From assembly GCF_040892545.1 (NCBI RefSeq), contig NZ_CP156079.1, positions 3,445,501 through 3,509,500 of the forward strand: DNA of 64,000 nt. The letters are read 5' to 3'. Both the position numbers and the translations under genes were made by a program. Shown one piece after another: positions 1 through 8,199 of this stretch (the stretch's first letter is position 1; every line of letters starts with the position of its first letter). The DNA comes from Paracidovorax avenae (GTDB lineage: Bacteria; Pseudomonadota; Gammaproteobacteria; Burkholderiales; Burkholderiaceae_C). The notes beneath the pieces were generated by a model, which was given only the letters and a program-made list of their open reading frames with translations, made no database searches and was not told the origin of the DNA.

Positions 1-1
1 T

Positions 2-313
2 GCCGAGCCGCTCTACGGCCGCGTCACGCCGGACGGCTATCCGCTGGATGCCGCCGCCTGGACCAGTTCCGGCCAGATGGCCGTGCGCTTCGAGATCGCG
101 CGGGCACTGGGCGGGGCCGGGACCGGCGCGCTCTACCGCCCGGAAGGGGCGCCGCCGCCGAAGGTGCAGCCCCCCGCGATCGCGCAGAACGCCGCCTTCC
201 GCGCCATGGAGCCGCAACTGGCGCCGGCCACGCGCGTGGCGCTGGCGCGTGCCGGTTCGCCCACGGAATGGAACACTTTCTTGCTGTCCGCCCCCGAATT
301 CATGTACGCCTGA
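2..313 (+). CDS. DUF1800 family protein, C-terminal part (5' end outside window)
   Basis: The reading frame is open from the first bases of the window to the stop at 311-313, so only the last ~103 residues are present. The segment has the LYGRVTPDGYPL...W...GQMAVRFEIAR pattern that I associate with the end of DUF1800 proteins. Their biochemical role is unknown. A DUF1501 gene starts 65 bases downstream on the same strand. DUF1800/DUF1501 pairs are a common two-gene arrangement in proteobacteria, which supports the call. No catalytic residues can be pointed to in this fragment. Confidence 0.8.
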   Translation, partial: AEPLYGRVTPDGYPLDAAAWTSSGQMAVRFEIARALGGAGTGALYRPEGAPPPKVQPPAIAQNAAFRAMEPQLAPATRVALARAGSPTEWNTFLLSAPEFMYA

Positions 314-378
314 TGGCCGCTCCGGGCGTTGCGAATGCGACCGCCCCCAGCTCCCCGATGACCCAGGAAAGGCCTGCC

Positions 379-1677
379 ATGACGCACCCCGCTTCCCCCC
401 GACCCTCTTCCCTGCCCCGCGATGCGGCCGATGCCGTGACGGGCCTTGCCGGCATCGCGCCCACGCGCCGGCGCTGCCTGCAGGCGCTCGCCGCGCTGGC
501 CGCACCGGGCGTGCTGCAGGCCAGCCTGGCGGCCACGCCGCAGGGTGCCACGGACGCGCGCTTCCTGCTCGTCTTCCTGCGCGGCGGCTACGACTGCGCG
601 AGCCTGCTGGTCCCCACCTCCAGCGACTTCTACTACGAGAGCCGCCCGAACATCGCCATTGCCCGCCCCGGCGCCGAGGGCGGCGCCCTGCAGCTCACCG
701 CCGACTGGGGCCTGCACCCGGCGCTGGCCGGTTCGCTGCAGCCGCTCTACGCGAAAAAACAGGTCGCGTTCGTGCCGTTCTCGGGCACCGACGATCTCAC
801 GCGCAGCCACTTCGACACGCAGGACAGCATCGAGCTGGGCCAGCCCGTGGGCGCGCGGCGCGACTACCGCTCGGGCTTCCTGAACCGGCTGGCACTGGAG
901 CTCGGCGCCCAGCCGCGCTGGCACGACCATCTCTCGCCCATGGCCTTCACCGACACGCTGCCGCTGGTGCTGCGCGGCGGCTACGACGTGCCCAACACCG
1001 CCCTGGCCGCGGCCGGCGTGTCCAAGCCGGGCATCGACGAACGGCAGGCGGGACTGATCGCCTCCATGTACCAGGGCACGCCGCTGGCCGCGCCCGTGGC
1101 CGAGGGTTTCCAGACGCGCGACGAGGTGGCGCGCACCATGCAGGGCGAGATGGATGCCGCCAGCCGCAACGCCCTCAGCACCAAGGGATTCGAGGGCACG
1201 GCGCGGCGCATGGCCCGCCTCATGCAGTCGCGCTACAACCTGGGCTTCGTGGACGTGGGCGGCTGGGATACGCACGTGGGCCAGGGCAATGCCACGGGCG
1301 CGCTGGCCAACCGCTTCGAGGAACTGGGCCGGGGCCTCGCCGCCTTCGCCGACGAGATGGGCCCTGCCTGGGACCGCACCACGGTGGTCGTGGTGAGCGA
1401 GTTCGGCCGCACCTTCCGCGAGAACGGCAACCGCGGCACGGACCACGGGCACGGCAGCGTGCTGTGGGTGCTGGGCGGCGGCATTGCCGGCGGGCGCATC
1501 GCGGGCGAGCAGCAGGCGCTGACCGCGACCACGCTGTTCCAGAACCGCGACTACCCCGTGCTCAACGACTACCGCGGCGTGCTGGGCGGCATCTTCGGGC
1601 GCATGTACGGGCTGAACGGGAATGCGCTGGCCCGGGTGTTCCCGGGCGCGAAGCCGAAGGATCTGCGGCTGGCGTGA
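379..1677 (+). CDS. DUF1501 domain-containing exported protein
   Basis: The product is 432 residues. ATG 379 is preferred because AGGAAAGG lies 7-14 bases upstream. Residues ~30-52 read TRRRCLQALAALAAPG followed by an Ala-rich stretch, which resembles a Tat-type export signal. The mature part begins with FLLVFLRGGYDCASLL and ends with a block containing VVSEFGRT and TDHGHG, both typical of DUF1501, which is distantly related to sulfatase/alkaline-phosphatase folds. It follows the DUF1800 gene as the usual partner. The molecular function of the pair is not established. Family assignment is firm; function is open. Confidence 0.85.
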   Translation: MTHPASPRPSSLPRDAADAVTGLAGIAPTRRRCLQALAALAAPGVLQASLAATPQGATDARFLLVFLRGGYDCASLLVPTSSDFYYESRPNIAIARPGAEGGALQLTADWGLHPALAGSLQPLYAKKQVAFVPFSGTDDLTRSHFDTQDSIELGQPVGARRDYRSGFLNRLALELGAQPRWHDHLSPMAFTDTLPLVLRGGYDVPNTALAAAGVSKPGIDERQAGLIASMYQGTPLAAPVAEGFQTRDEVARTMQGEMDAASRNALSTKGFEGTARRMARLMQSRYNLGFVDVGGWDTHVGQGNATGALANRFEELGRGLAAFADEMGPAWDRTTVVVVSEFGRTFRENGNRGTDHGHGSVLWVLGGGIAGGRIAGEQQALTATTLFQNRDYPVLNDYRGVLGGIFGRMYGLNGNALARVFPGAKPKDLRLA

Positions 1678-1723
1678 CGGATGCCGGGCGGGCCCCGGCC
1701 TGGAACCGTGGCCGCGCCGTGTC

Positions 1724-2689
1724 TCAGCCCTGTGCCGGCGTATCGGACTGGAACACGCCAGCCAGCAACTCCGGCAACCGATCCCGGCCCATGCGGAACC
1801 CGCACGCCTGCGCGTGCCCTCCGCCGCCCATGCGGGTGGCGAGCACCGAGCAGTCGTAGCCGCGCTGCGAGCGCAGGCCGACCTTGACCTGCCCGTCCTT
1901 GCCGACGGTCCACATCAGCGCGAAGGTGCCGGACTGCTGGGAGAGCATCTCGCCGATCAGGCTGTGGAACGCACCCGGTGCGTTGACCATCAGGCCCTGT
2001 TCGCCGTCGAACACGAGCGGCTGCGCGCCGCCGGCCACGTCGGCGGCAAGGTGGCGGAATTTCTCGTCCATGGCCTCGCCGCGCGCGACGAAGGCCTGCG
2101 TCTGGTCCGGCATGAAACGGGCGATGGCGTCCCAGCGCGCGAAGTCGAACGGTTCCATGTCCAGCGCGGCGACGTAGCCGGCGGTCTCGGGGTACTTCCA
2201 GTTCCAGAGGTCGCGGTCTTCGATGTAGCGCACCAGATCGGGCAGCGGCGCCTCCGCATGGAAGAAGTCCCAGGCGAGGCGCGCGCCCGACTTGTCCATG
2301 TCGAAATGGACCACGCCGCAGCGGCAGGCGAAGCCGGTGAGCTGTTCGGCAGCGCTCTTGTGGTGGTCCAGCATCACGAGGCGGGCGGCGCGTTCGTCGA
2401 TGGCGTGCAGCAGTTCGGGCGGGAACGAGAAATCCAGGATGTACACATACCGCCCTTCGAGGGGCGGCAGATCCTCCACCGACTTCGCCTGGCCGTGGGA
2501 CATGCCCACGCATTCGACCTCGCCGCCGTAGTAGCGCCAGGCGGCCAGCGCGGCGCCGAAGCCGTCGGCACAGCGGCCGTGGTAGAGCACCAGGGGGGAA
2601 GGATCGTCCTGCGACGGGGCCATGAGCAGGGTCTGGGGCAGCAGGGTGCGCGCGGTGGCGGGTGCGGGGGCGGAAGTCGTCGTGGTCAT
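1724..2689 (-). CDS. DHH family phosphoesterase
   Basis: The product is 321 residues, read from ATG 2689. An open frame extends further upstream, but the composition before this ATG is low-complexity. Residues 34-46 carry LYHGRCADG, the first metal-binding Asp motif. Residues 108-110 are the DHH triad within LVMLDHHKS, and residues ~288-293 are the GGGGHA motif of a DHHA1 domain. Family members hydrolyse phosphodiester bonds in small oligonucleotides or related substrates with Mn2+. The exact substrate cannot be read from sequence. It is convergent with the DUF1501 gene and divergent from the lipoprotein gene at 2823. The first 22 residues may be extra, because Met23 is another possible start. 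Confidence 0.85.
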   Translation of the reverse strand: MTTTTSAPAPATARTLLPQTLLMAPSQDDPSPLVLYHGRCADGFGAALAAWRYYGGEVECVGMSHGQAKSVEDLPPLEGRYVYILDFSFPPELLHAIDERAARLVMLDHHKSAAEQLTGFACRCGVVHFDMDKSGARLAWDFFHAEAPLPDLVRYIEDRDLWNWKYPETAGYVAALDMEPFDFARWDAIARFMPDQTQAFVARGEAMDEKFRHLAADVAGGAQPLVFDGEQGLMVNAPGAFHSLIGEMLSQQSGTFALMWTVGKDGQVKVGLRSQRGYDCSVLATRMGGGGHAQACGFRMGRDRLPELLAGVFQSDTPAQG

Positions 2690-2822
2690 AGGGGCGCGAT
2701 TGTCGGCGACATCGGGGCTGGCGCGCTCGCGCGCGGCGCGGAACAATGTCGCAATCGGCGGGGCATGCATCCGATGCCGCACCGCCCTGCCCCTCCCTTC
2801 ACTCCGCCCGAGGAGCCCCAAC

Positions 2823-3482
2823 ATGCCCGCCATCCACCCCTTCCGCCCCGGCTGCAAGGCACCTGCCCGCCTGGCCTGCACCGGCCTGCTGGCGGCCGCG
2901 CTGGCGCTCGCGGGATGCGCCAGCGCGGTGCCCGCGCCCCCCAGCGCGGATCCGGCCGAGGTGCAGCGCCATGCGGCCGACCTGGCCGAATGCCAGCGCT
3001 ATGCGCAGCAGATCGGGGTGGTGATCGAGACGCTGGACGGCATGCTGACCGGCGCGCTGGTGCTGGCGTCGCTGGCCTGGTCCGCGGGCGGCAGCCACGA
3101 TGCGGTGCGCGACTGGGCCGTGGCGGGCGGCGCGCTCGGCGCCACCCAGGGCCTGCAGCCACTGGAGCGCCGCCGCCGCGCGGTGGACAGCTGCATGCAG
3201 GCGCGCGGCCATGCGGCCGGGCCCTACCCCGGGGCGCCGCTCCCTCCGCCGCCCGCCGAACCCGCTCCCGGTACGGTGACCGGGCCCGCGCTGCCCGCCA
3301 TCGCGCTGGGGGTGGACAGTTTCAGCGCCCAGCAGCTGGCGCGCGCCCAGGCCTGCAGCGCCCAGCCGGTCGCGGCGCTGGCCGCCAAGGGGCCGGGCTT
3401 CGAGACCTATACCGTGGCCTGCGACAGCGGCGACGCGCTGGCGATCCGCTGCGAGTTCGGCAACTGCCGCGTGCTGCGCTGA
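2823..3482 (+). CDS. Putative outer-membrane lipoprotein
   Basis: The product is 219 residues. The N-terminus is a lipoprotein signal: a basic start, a hydrophobic Ala/Leu run, then LALAGC with the lipidated Cys near residue 30. The body has a moderately hydrophobic glycine-containing stretch (GALVLASLAWSAGG, later GGALGATQ) flanked by two cysteines. This loosely recalls glycine-zipper envelope lipoproteins. A Pro-rich linker precedes a C-terminal domain with four cysteines that ends FGNCRVLR. I do not recognise a named family. It stands alone between two divergent or co-oriented genes, so context gives no function. Confidence 0.7.
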   Translation: MPAIHPFRPGCKAPARLACTGLLAAALALAGCASAVPAPPSADPAEVQRHAADLAECQRYAQQIGVVIETLDGMLTGALVLASLAWSAGGSHDAVRDWAVAGGALGATQGLQPLERRRRAVDSCMQARGHAAGPYPGAPLPPPPAEPAPGTVTGPALPAIALGVDSFSAQQLARAQACSAQPVAALAAKGPGFETYTVACDSGDALAIRCEFGNCRVLR

Positions 3483-3528
3483 GCGGCCGGGCCGCGGTGC
3501 ATGCGCGCCGGGGTATGCTGCGCGCCCG

Positions 3529-4374
3529 ATGCCGCTTCCGACCGCCCCCCGCCATCCTCCCCTGGCCATCCTCCGGCAGGACGACGACCTCGTCGCCGTG
3601 TACAAGCCCGCCGGCTGGCTGGTGCACCGCACGGGGCTGGACGCGGGCGAGACCCGCTTCGTGATGCAGGCGCTGCGCGACCAGCTGGGCCGCCGCGTGT
3701 ATCCGGTGCACCGGCTCGACAAGGGCACCTGCGGGGTGCTGGTGATGGGGCTGCACGCGGAGGCGGCCCGCGCGCTGTCGCAGGCCTTCGAGCACCACCG
3801 GGTGGAAAAGCGCTACCTGGCCCTGGTGCGCGGCCATGCGCCGGACCGGGTGCAGGTGGACCATGCCCTGCGCCCGGACGATGCACCGCCCGATGCCGCC
3901 GTCCAGCCGGCCCGCACGGCGCTGCGCTGCCTCGCGCGGCTGGAACTGCCCGAGGCCAGCGACGCGCGCTTCGCCACCACGCGGGCCTCGCTGGTGGAAG
4001 CCCTGCCGGAAACCGGCCGCCGGCACCAGATCCGCCGGCACCTCAAGCACATCGCCCACCCGATCCTGGGCGACGCCACCCACGGCAAGGGACCGCTGAA
4101 CCGCTGGTGGGCCCGGCGGCTGGGCCTGCAGCGGCTCTGGCTGCACGCCTGGCGGCTGGCGCTGCCGCATCCCGCGACGGGCGACATGCTGGTCATTGAC
4201 AGCGGCCTGCACGGCGGGCCGCTGCCCGGCGGGCCGGCTGCGCCGGACGGGGCAGGCCCGGCGGACGTGTCGGCAGATCTGCCGGCGGGTTCGCCCGACC
4301 TGCACGACTGGCAGGCACGCGTGCTGAGCCTCGACTGGGTGCCCTGCGGCGATGCGGCCGCCCCGGAACGCTGA
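3529..4374 (+). CDS. truC: RluA-family tRNA/rRNA pseudouridine synthase (TruC-like)
   Basis: The product is 281 residues. It isomerises a uridine in RNA to pseudouridine. The catalytic motif is PVHRLDKGTCGV, with Asp64 as the nucleophile. The start of the protein (VAVYKPAGWLVHRT) and the later block GRRHQIRRHLKHIAHPILGD match the RluA superfamily. The short length, the absence of an S4 domain and the IAHPILGD..HGKG pattern fit TruC, which modifies U65 of certain tRNAs. A ~35-residue C-terminal Pro/Gly-rich tail goes beyond the conserved core. RluA-type rRNA enzymes are the main alternative. Confidence 0.8.
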   Translation: MPLPTAPRHPPLAILRQDDDLVAVYKPAGWLVHRTGLDAGETRFVMQALRDQLGRRVYPVHRLDKGTCGVLVMGLHAEAARALSQAFEHHRVEKRYLALVRGHAPDRVQVDHALRPDDAPPDAAVQPARTALRCLARLELPEASDARFATTRASLVEALPETGRRHQIRRHLKHIAHPILGDATHGKGPLNRWWARRLGLQRLWLHAWRLALPHPATGDMLVIDSGLHGGPLPGGPAAPDGAGPADVSADLPAGSPDLHDWQARVLSLDWVPCGDAAAPER

Positions 4375-4432
4375 CCCGAATCCACCGGGGAACGCGAGGG
4401 CCGGGCCCGGCAGCAAGGCCTTGCCGCGTCCG

Positions 4433-4450
4433 GGTAGGCGCCGTCCTACC
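4433..4450. promoter_or_regulatory. Inverted repeat GGTAGG-N6-CCTACC in mgtC leader
   Basis: A perfect 6+6 base palindrome with the centre CGCCGT sits ~160 bases before the MgtC-like gene, in the 234-base gap after truC. It could be an operator or a small hairpin in a leader transcript. No T-run follows, so it is not an intrinsic terminator. Confidence 0.35.
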
Positions 4451-4608
4451 TGCTGTCGCGACGGGTGCTGCCGGAATGCCGGTTGCCCGCAGCGCACAGT
4501 CGGGGCCACTTCCGAGGACTTGACTTCCGCCATGCACAGCACCGCACCCCGCCTTCACGGCCGGAGATTCCAGGCACCTTCCGGCGCATGCCGGCACGGG
4601 GGCGCCGC

Positions 4609-5226
4609 ATGATGGAGTGGTGGGATGTGGTCCTGTCCACGACGGCCGGCGAATTCTCCGACCTGCCCGACCTGGAGCAGGCCACGCGCATCGTGGTGCG
4701 CCTGGGCATGGCCGGCCTGCTCGGCGGGCTGCTGGGCTGGGAGCGCGAGCACCGCGGCAAGGCCGCCGGGGTGCGCACGCACATGCTGGTGTCGATGGGC
4801 GCGGCGCTGTTCGTGCTGGTGGCCGAGCAGGAAGGCATCGCACCGGCGGACAACAGCCGCGTGCTGCAGGGCATCATCGCGGGCGTGGGCTTCCTGGGTG
4901 CCGGCACCATCCTCAAGAGCGATGGCGCGCACCAGATCCGCGGGCTCACCACCGCCGCCGGCATCTGGCTGACCGCGGCGATCGGCGTGGCGGCGGGCCT
5001 GGGCCGCGAGGCCACGGCGCTGCTGAGCACGCTGCTGGCGCTGCTGGTGCTGGCCGCGGAGCCGCTGGCGCAGCGGCTGCTGCACCGGCGCAGCACTCCG
5101 GCGGAGAGCGATGCGGCGGCAGCCGGAGAACGCCAGGCCGCGGCCGGTGCGCGCTCGCCCTCGTCCTCGTCGGACCACGGCAGCGAAACAGGCTCCACCG
5201 GCGGCGGTCCGCCCCCGGCATCCTGA
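4609..5226 (+). CDS. MgtC/SapB family inner-membrane protein
   Basis: The product is 205 residues from ATG 4609 (ATG 4612 is equally possible). The first ~140 residues match the MgtC/SapB membrane domain: RIVVRLGMAGLLGGLLGWERE, GVRTHMLVSMGAALF, GIIAGVGFLGAG, and GLTTAAGIWLTAAIGVA. These form about four to five transmembrane helices. The C-terminus is a polar Ser/Ala tail and not the extra soluble domain of Salmonella MgtC, so this is a SapB/YhiD-like form. The family is linked to Mg2+ and acid stress and to survival inside hosts. The 234-base leader is longer than others nearby and holds a palindrome at 4433-4450. Confidence 0.85.
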   Translation: MMEWWDVVLSTTAGEFSDLPDLEQATRIVVRLGMAGLLGGLLGWEREHRGKAAGVRTHMLVSMGAALFVLVAEQEGIAPADNSRVLQGIIAGVGFLGAGTILKSDGAHQIRGLTTAAGIWLTAAIGVAAGLGREATALLSTLLALLVLAAEPLAQRLLHRRSTPAESDAAAAGERQAAAGARSPSSSSDHGSETGSTGGGPPPAS

Positions 5227-5300
5227 ACAGTTCCGCCCTCGCCTTCTCCATCGGCTGCCCTGGCCGTTCGGGCAGCTTCGGCCTGCGGGCCCATGGCCCA

Positions 5301-5837
5301 TCAGCGTCCCTTGCGGTGCGCGGCCGGATCACCGGAAAAATGCGGTCCCGCGCCCGAAGCCCCCAGGGTGTCGTCCGGATTGCGCAGCGGGCAGGCGCGC
5401 AGGGACAGGCACCCGCAGCCGATGCAGCCGTCGAGCTGGTCGCGCAGGCGCGTGAGCGTGGCGATGCGCTCGTCGAGCTCCGCACGCCAGGCCGCAGACA
5501 GCCGGCGCCAGTCGGCCACCGTGGGCGTGCGGCCCTCGGGCAGGGCCTGCAGGGCGTCCGCGATGGTCGCCAGCGGCAGTCCCATGCGCTGCGCGATCTT
5601 GATGACGGCGACGCGCCGCAGTATGGAGCGTGGATAGCGGCGCTGGTTGCCGGCGCTGCGCACGCTGGCGATGAGGCCCTTGGATTCGTAGAAATGCAGG
5701 GCTGACACTGCCAGCCCGCTGCGGTCGGCGACTTCGCCCACGGTGAGTTCAGGCACGTCGGCACGGCCGGCAGTCCTGGCCAGGCCCTTGTCGACGATGG
5801 ATGCGGCTGGAAATGTGGCGGAGGGTGTGGACGGCAT
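5301..5837 (-). CDS. soxR: SoxR, redox-sensing MerR-family activator
   Basis: The product is 178 residues. A MerR-type winged helix ([21 protein letters not shown], residues 31-51) is followed by a dimerisation helix and the four-cysteine cluster C138-X2-C141-X-C143-X5-C149. This cluster binds the [2Fe-2S] centre that senses redox-cycling compounds and superoxide. About 20 extra residues precede the usual SoxR start. Its 5' end faces the ridA-MFS pair, and a 20-base palindrome resembling the SoxR box lies 44 bases upstream of the start codon. As in many non-enteric bacteria, SoxR here probably acts directly on neighbouring target genes; no soxS is seen. Confidence 0.95.
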   Translation of the reverse strand: MPSTPSATFPAASIVDKGLARTAGRADVPELTVGEVADRSGLAVSALHFYESKGLIASVRSAGNQRRYPRSILRRVAVIKIAQRMGLPLATIADALQALPEGRTPTVADWRRLSAAWRAELDERIATLTRLRDQLDGCIGCGCLSLRACPLRNPDDTLGASGAGPHFSGDPAAHRKGR

Positions 5838-5877
5838 GGAGCGGCAGCAGGTGATCGGCAGGGGATGGAAAAAGCGG

Positions 5878-5908
5878 TTGACCTCAAGTCTAGTTGAGGT
5901 TCGATACT
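5878..5908 (+). promoter_or_regulatory. SoxR-dependent promoter (SoxR box between -35 and -10)
   Basis: TTGACC at 5878-5883 and GATACT at 5903-5908 are separated by 19 bases, the overlong spacer typical of MerR-family promoters. The spacer holds ACCTCAAGTCTAGTTGAGGT (5881-5900), a palindrome with 7-base arms very close to the known SoxR box CCTCAAGTTAACTTGAGG. The promoter points right, toward ridA and the MFS gene. Confidence 0.85.
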
Positions 5909-5970
5909 GCAGTGCATGCGGTCGCCGGCCTCAGCGGCAGGCACCCTTTCCTGAACTTCAAGGCTTTCCC

Positions 5971-6423
5971 ATGACTTCTCACGCGCCTGCTCCGAATGCC
6001 TCCCCCGCTGCCCGTCCCGTGCTGTCCTTCATCAATCCGCCCGGGCTCTACGACCCTGCGCCGAACGGCTATTCCCACCTGGCCATCGTGCAGGGGCCGG
6101 TCCGCACCATCCACGTAGCCGGCCAGGGCGGGGAGGACGCGGAGGGCCGGCTGGCCGAAGGTTTCGATGCCCAGGTGCGCCGGGCCCTGGACAACCTCTG
6201 CACCGCGCTGGCCGCCGCGGGCGCTGCGCCGCGCGACGTCGCCCGCCTCACGGTGCTGGTGGTGGACCACTCCGAAGAGCGGCTGCGCTCCTTCGGCGCG
6301 GCGCTGCTCTCCCGCTGGGCCGGCGCTGCCCTGCCGGCCTGTACGCTGATTCCCGTGCCGCGCCTCGCGCTCGATGGCATGCTGTTCGAAATCGACGCCA
6401 CGGCGGTGCTGCCTGCGGCGTGA
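5971..6423 (+). CDS. RidA/YjgF-family protein
   Basis: The product is 150 residues from ATG 5971. The protein has the fold signature of the Rid family, whose archetype RidA hydrolyses reactive enamines and imines released by PLP enzymes. Visible blocks are LSFINPPGLYDP, GYSHLAIVQGPVRTIHVAGQGG, and ALDNLCTALAAAGA. The canonical C-terminal RidA Arg motif (near IPVPRLALDGMLFEIDA) is altered, so this is a Rid subfamily member and not necessarily a true imine deaminase. It is the first gene after the SoxR-dependent promoter and is followed 74 bases later by an MFS exporter. A role in the response to redox-active compounds is inferred from this position. Confidence 0.8.
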   Translation: MTSHAPAPNASPAARPVLSFINPPGLYDPAPNGYSHLAIVQGPVRTIHVAGQGGEDAEGRLAEGFDAQVRRALDNLCTALAAAGAAPRDVARLTVLVVDHSEERLRSFGAALLSRWAGAALPACTLIPVPRLALDGMLFEIDATAVLPAA

Positions 6424-6497
6424 GCCGCACGTACCGCCCGCCCGCGGGCCGCGGCGCCCCATGCCTTCGCCCTTTCCTGCCGACAGATTCTCTTCCC

Positions 6498-7733
6498 ATG
6501 CCATCCAGTTCCCCTGCCACCCCCGCGGGCAGCGCCCCGCACACCCAGGCCCCCGCAGGGCTGTCCACCCCGGTACTGCTGCTCATGGCCACCGCCTGCG
6601 GCCTCTGCGCCGGGGCCAACTACTTCAACCAGCCCCTGCTGCATTCGATCGCCGTGCAACTGGGCGTGAGCGAATCCCGCGCTGCGTTCACCGTGACGAT
6701 CGCCCAGGTGTCGTATGCGGCCGGCCTGCTGCTGCTGGTGCCGCTGGGCGACAAGCTGGAGCGGCGGCGCCTGGTGGTGGCGCTGATGGCGCTGGCCGCC
6801 TGCGGGCTGTTCATGAGCGGCTTCGCGGGCAGCTTCGGCGCACTGGCCGCCGGCACGCTGATGACGGGGCTGTTCTCGGTGGCGGCCCAGGTGCTGGTAC
6901 CGATGGCCGCGGCGCTGGCCGCGCCGGGGCGCAGCGGCCGCGCGGTGGGGCTCGTGATGAGCGGCCTGCTGGTGGGCATCCTGGCGGCGCGCAGCGTGGC
7001 GGGGCTGCTGTCGGGCGTGGGCGGATGGAGCCTGGTGTACCGCGTGGGCGGGATCGCGATCCTGGTGGTGGCCGTGGCGCTGTGGTTCACCCTGCCGGCG
7101 GTGCGCACGCCGAACCCGCCCAGCTACGGGCAGGTGCTGCGCTCGCTGGCCACCCTGGCGCGGCAGCACCCGCGGCTGCGCAGCCGGGCCCTGCTGGGCG
7201 GCCTGTCGTTCGGCTCGGTGAGCGTGCTGTTTTCCACGATGGCGCTGATGCTGGCCGGGCCGGCGCACCGGATGGGAGACGCGCAGATCGGCCTGGTGGG
7301 GCTGGCAGGCGTGGCCGGCGCGCTCATGGCCAACTGGGCGGGCCGCATGGCCGACCGCGGCCATGAGCAGTGGACCACCCGGGCCTCCGTGCTGCTGCTC
7401 GCGGCCAGCTGGGGCGCGCTGTGGCTGGGCGGATCCAGCCTGCCGTGGTTCCTGGTGGGGGTGCTGGCGATCGACCTGGCGCTGCAGGGCGTGCACATCA
7501 GCAACCAGAACGTGATCTACGCCCTGGCGCCGCAGGCCCGCTCGCGGCTCAATGCCGTGTACATGACGACCTATTTCGGCGGTGCCGCCCTGGGTTCCGC
7601 GCTGGGTTCGGCGGCATGGCAGCACGGCGGCTGGGGCGCCACCTGCGCCGCCGGCCTGGCGGTGGCGGGCGCGAACTGCGCCGCGATGTGGCACGACGCC
7701 CGGCTGGCACGGCAGGCGGCCCGCCACGGATGA
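6498..7733 (+). CDS. MFS transporter, probable drug/compound exporter
   Basis: The product is 411 residues from ATG 6498, after a short Ser/Pro-rich N-terminus. About twelve hydrophobic segments are visible. The family motif GDKLERRRLVV follows TM2, and the FNQPLL...LGVS start is typical of YbjJ/YnfM-like MFS carriers. It lies 74 bases after ridA on the same strand and probably forms a two-gene unit under the SoxR-dependent promoter. In other bacteria SoxR targets include efflux pumps for redox-cycling antibiotics, so export of such a compound is a reasonable inference. The substrate itself cannot be told from sequence. Confidence 0.85.
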   Translation: MPSSSPATPAGSAPHTQAPAGLSTPVLLLMATACGLCAGANYFNQPLLHSIAVQLGVSESRAAFTVTIAQVSYAAGLLLLVPLGDKLERRRLVVALMALAACGLFMSGFAGSFGALAAGTLMTGLFSVAAQVLVPMAAALAAPGRSGRAVGLVMSGLLVGILAARSVAGLLSGVGGWSLVYRVGGIAILVVAVALWFTLPAVRTPNPPSYGQVLRSLATLARQHPRLRSRALLGGLSFGSVSVLFSTMALMLAGPAHRMGDAQIGLVGLAGVAGALMANWAGRMADRGHEQWTTRASVLLLAASWGALWLGGSSLPWFLVGVLAIDLALQGVHISNQNVIYALAPQARSRLNAVYMTTYFGGAALGSALGSAAWQHGGWGATCAAGLAVAGANCAAMWHDARLARQAARHG

Positions 7734-7863
7734 GCACGGGCGCGCACTGGCGGCGTGGTCCGACACGGCGCCCCCCGGCCGTACCGGTGTAATGGCATTT
7801 CAGAAGGCCCCGCACGCCGCGCGGCCGGCCCACCCAACCATGCATTGCGAGGAGGACCGACCC

Positions 7864-8124
7864 ATGCACGCAGAACACGCGACCATCCACGGCGAAGTGA
7901 CCTACCGCGAGGGCGACGGCATGCCCATCGCGATTCCCGAAGGCCCGGTGGAACTCACCCATGCGGACGACAGCGTCACGCTGAGCTGGAAGGAGCGCGA
8001 CGAGAACGCGTCGGGCGTCGCCGCCCTGCCCCGCCACGAGTTCGACCGCTATGTGAAAGAAGGCAGGATCGTCACGGACGGCGGCCGGCAGGCCGGCGGC
8101 ACCGGGGACGGCGGCGGCGACTGA
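7864..8124 (+). CDS. Small hypothetical protein
   Basis: The product is 86 residues from ATG 7864, preceded by GAGGAGGAC as a strong ribosome binding site. The composition is acidic and polar, with no signal peptide, no membrane helix and no cysteines. The core reads HGEVTYREGDGMPIAIPEGPVE, then VTLSWKERD, and ends in a Gly/Asp tail. I do not recognise a family. Good codon quality and the clear Shine-Dalgarno sequence support it as a real gene. It is convergent with the iclR-type gene 75 bases downstream. Confidence 0.65.
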   Translation: MHAEHATIHGEVTYREGDGMPIAIPEGPVELTHADDSVTLSWKERDENASGVAALPRHEFDRYVKEGRIVTDGGRQAGGTGDGGGD

Positions 8125-8199
8125 TCCCCCTTCGCGACCGCCCGGGCGCCCATGCGCCCCCCGGCAAGGCGGTCGACAGGCGCCAGCAGGCCGGTCCCT

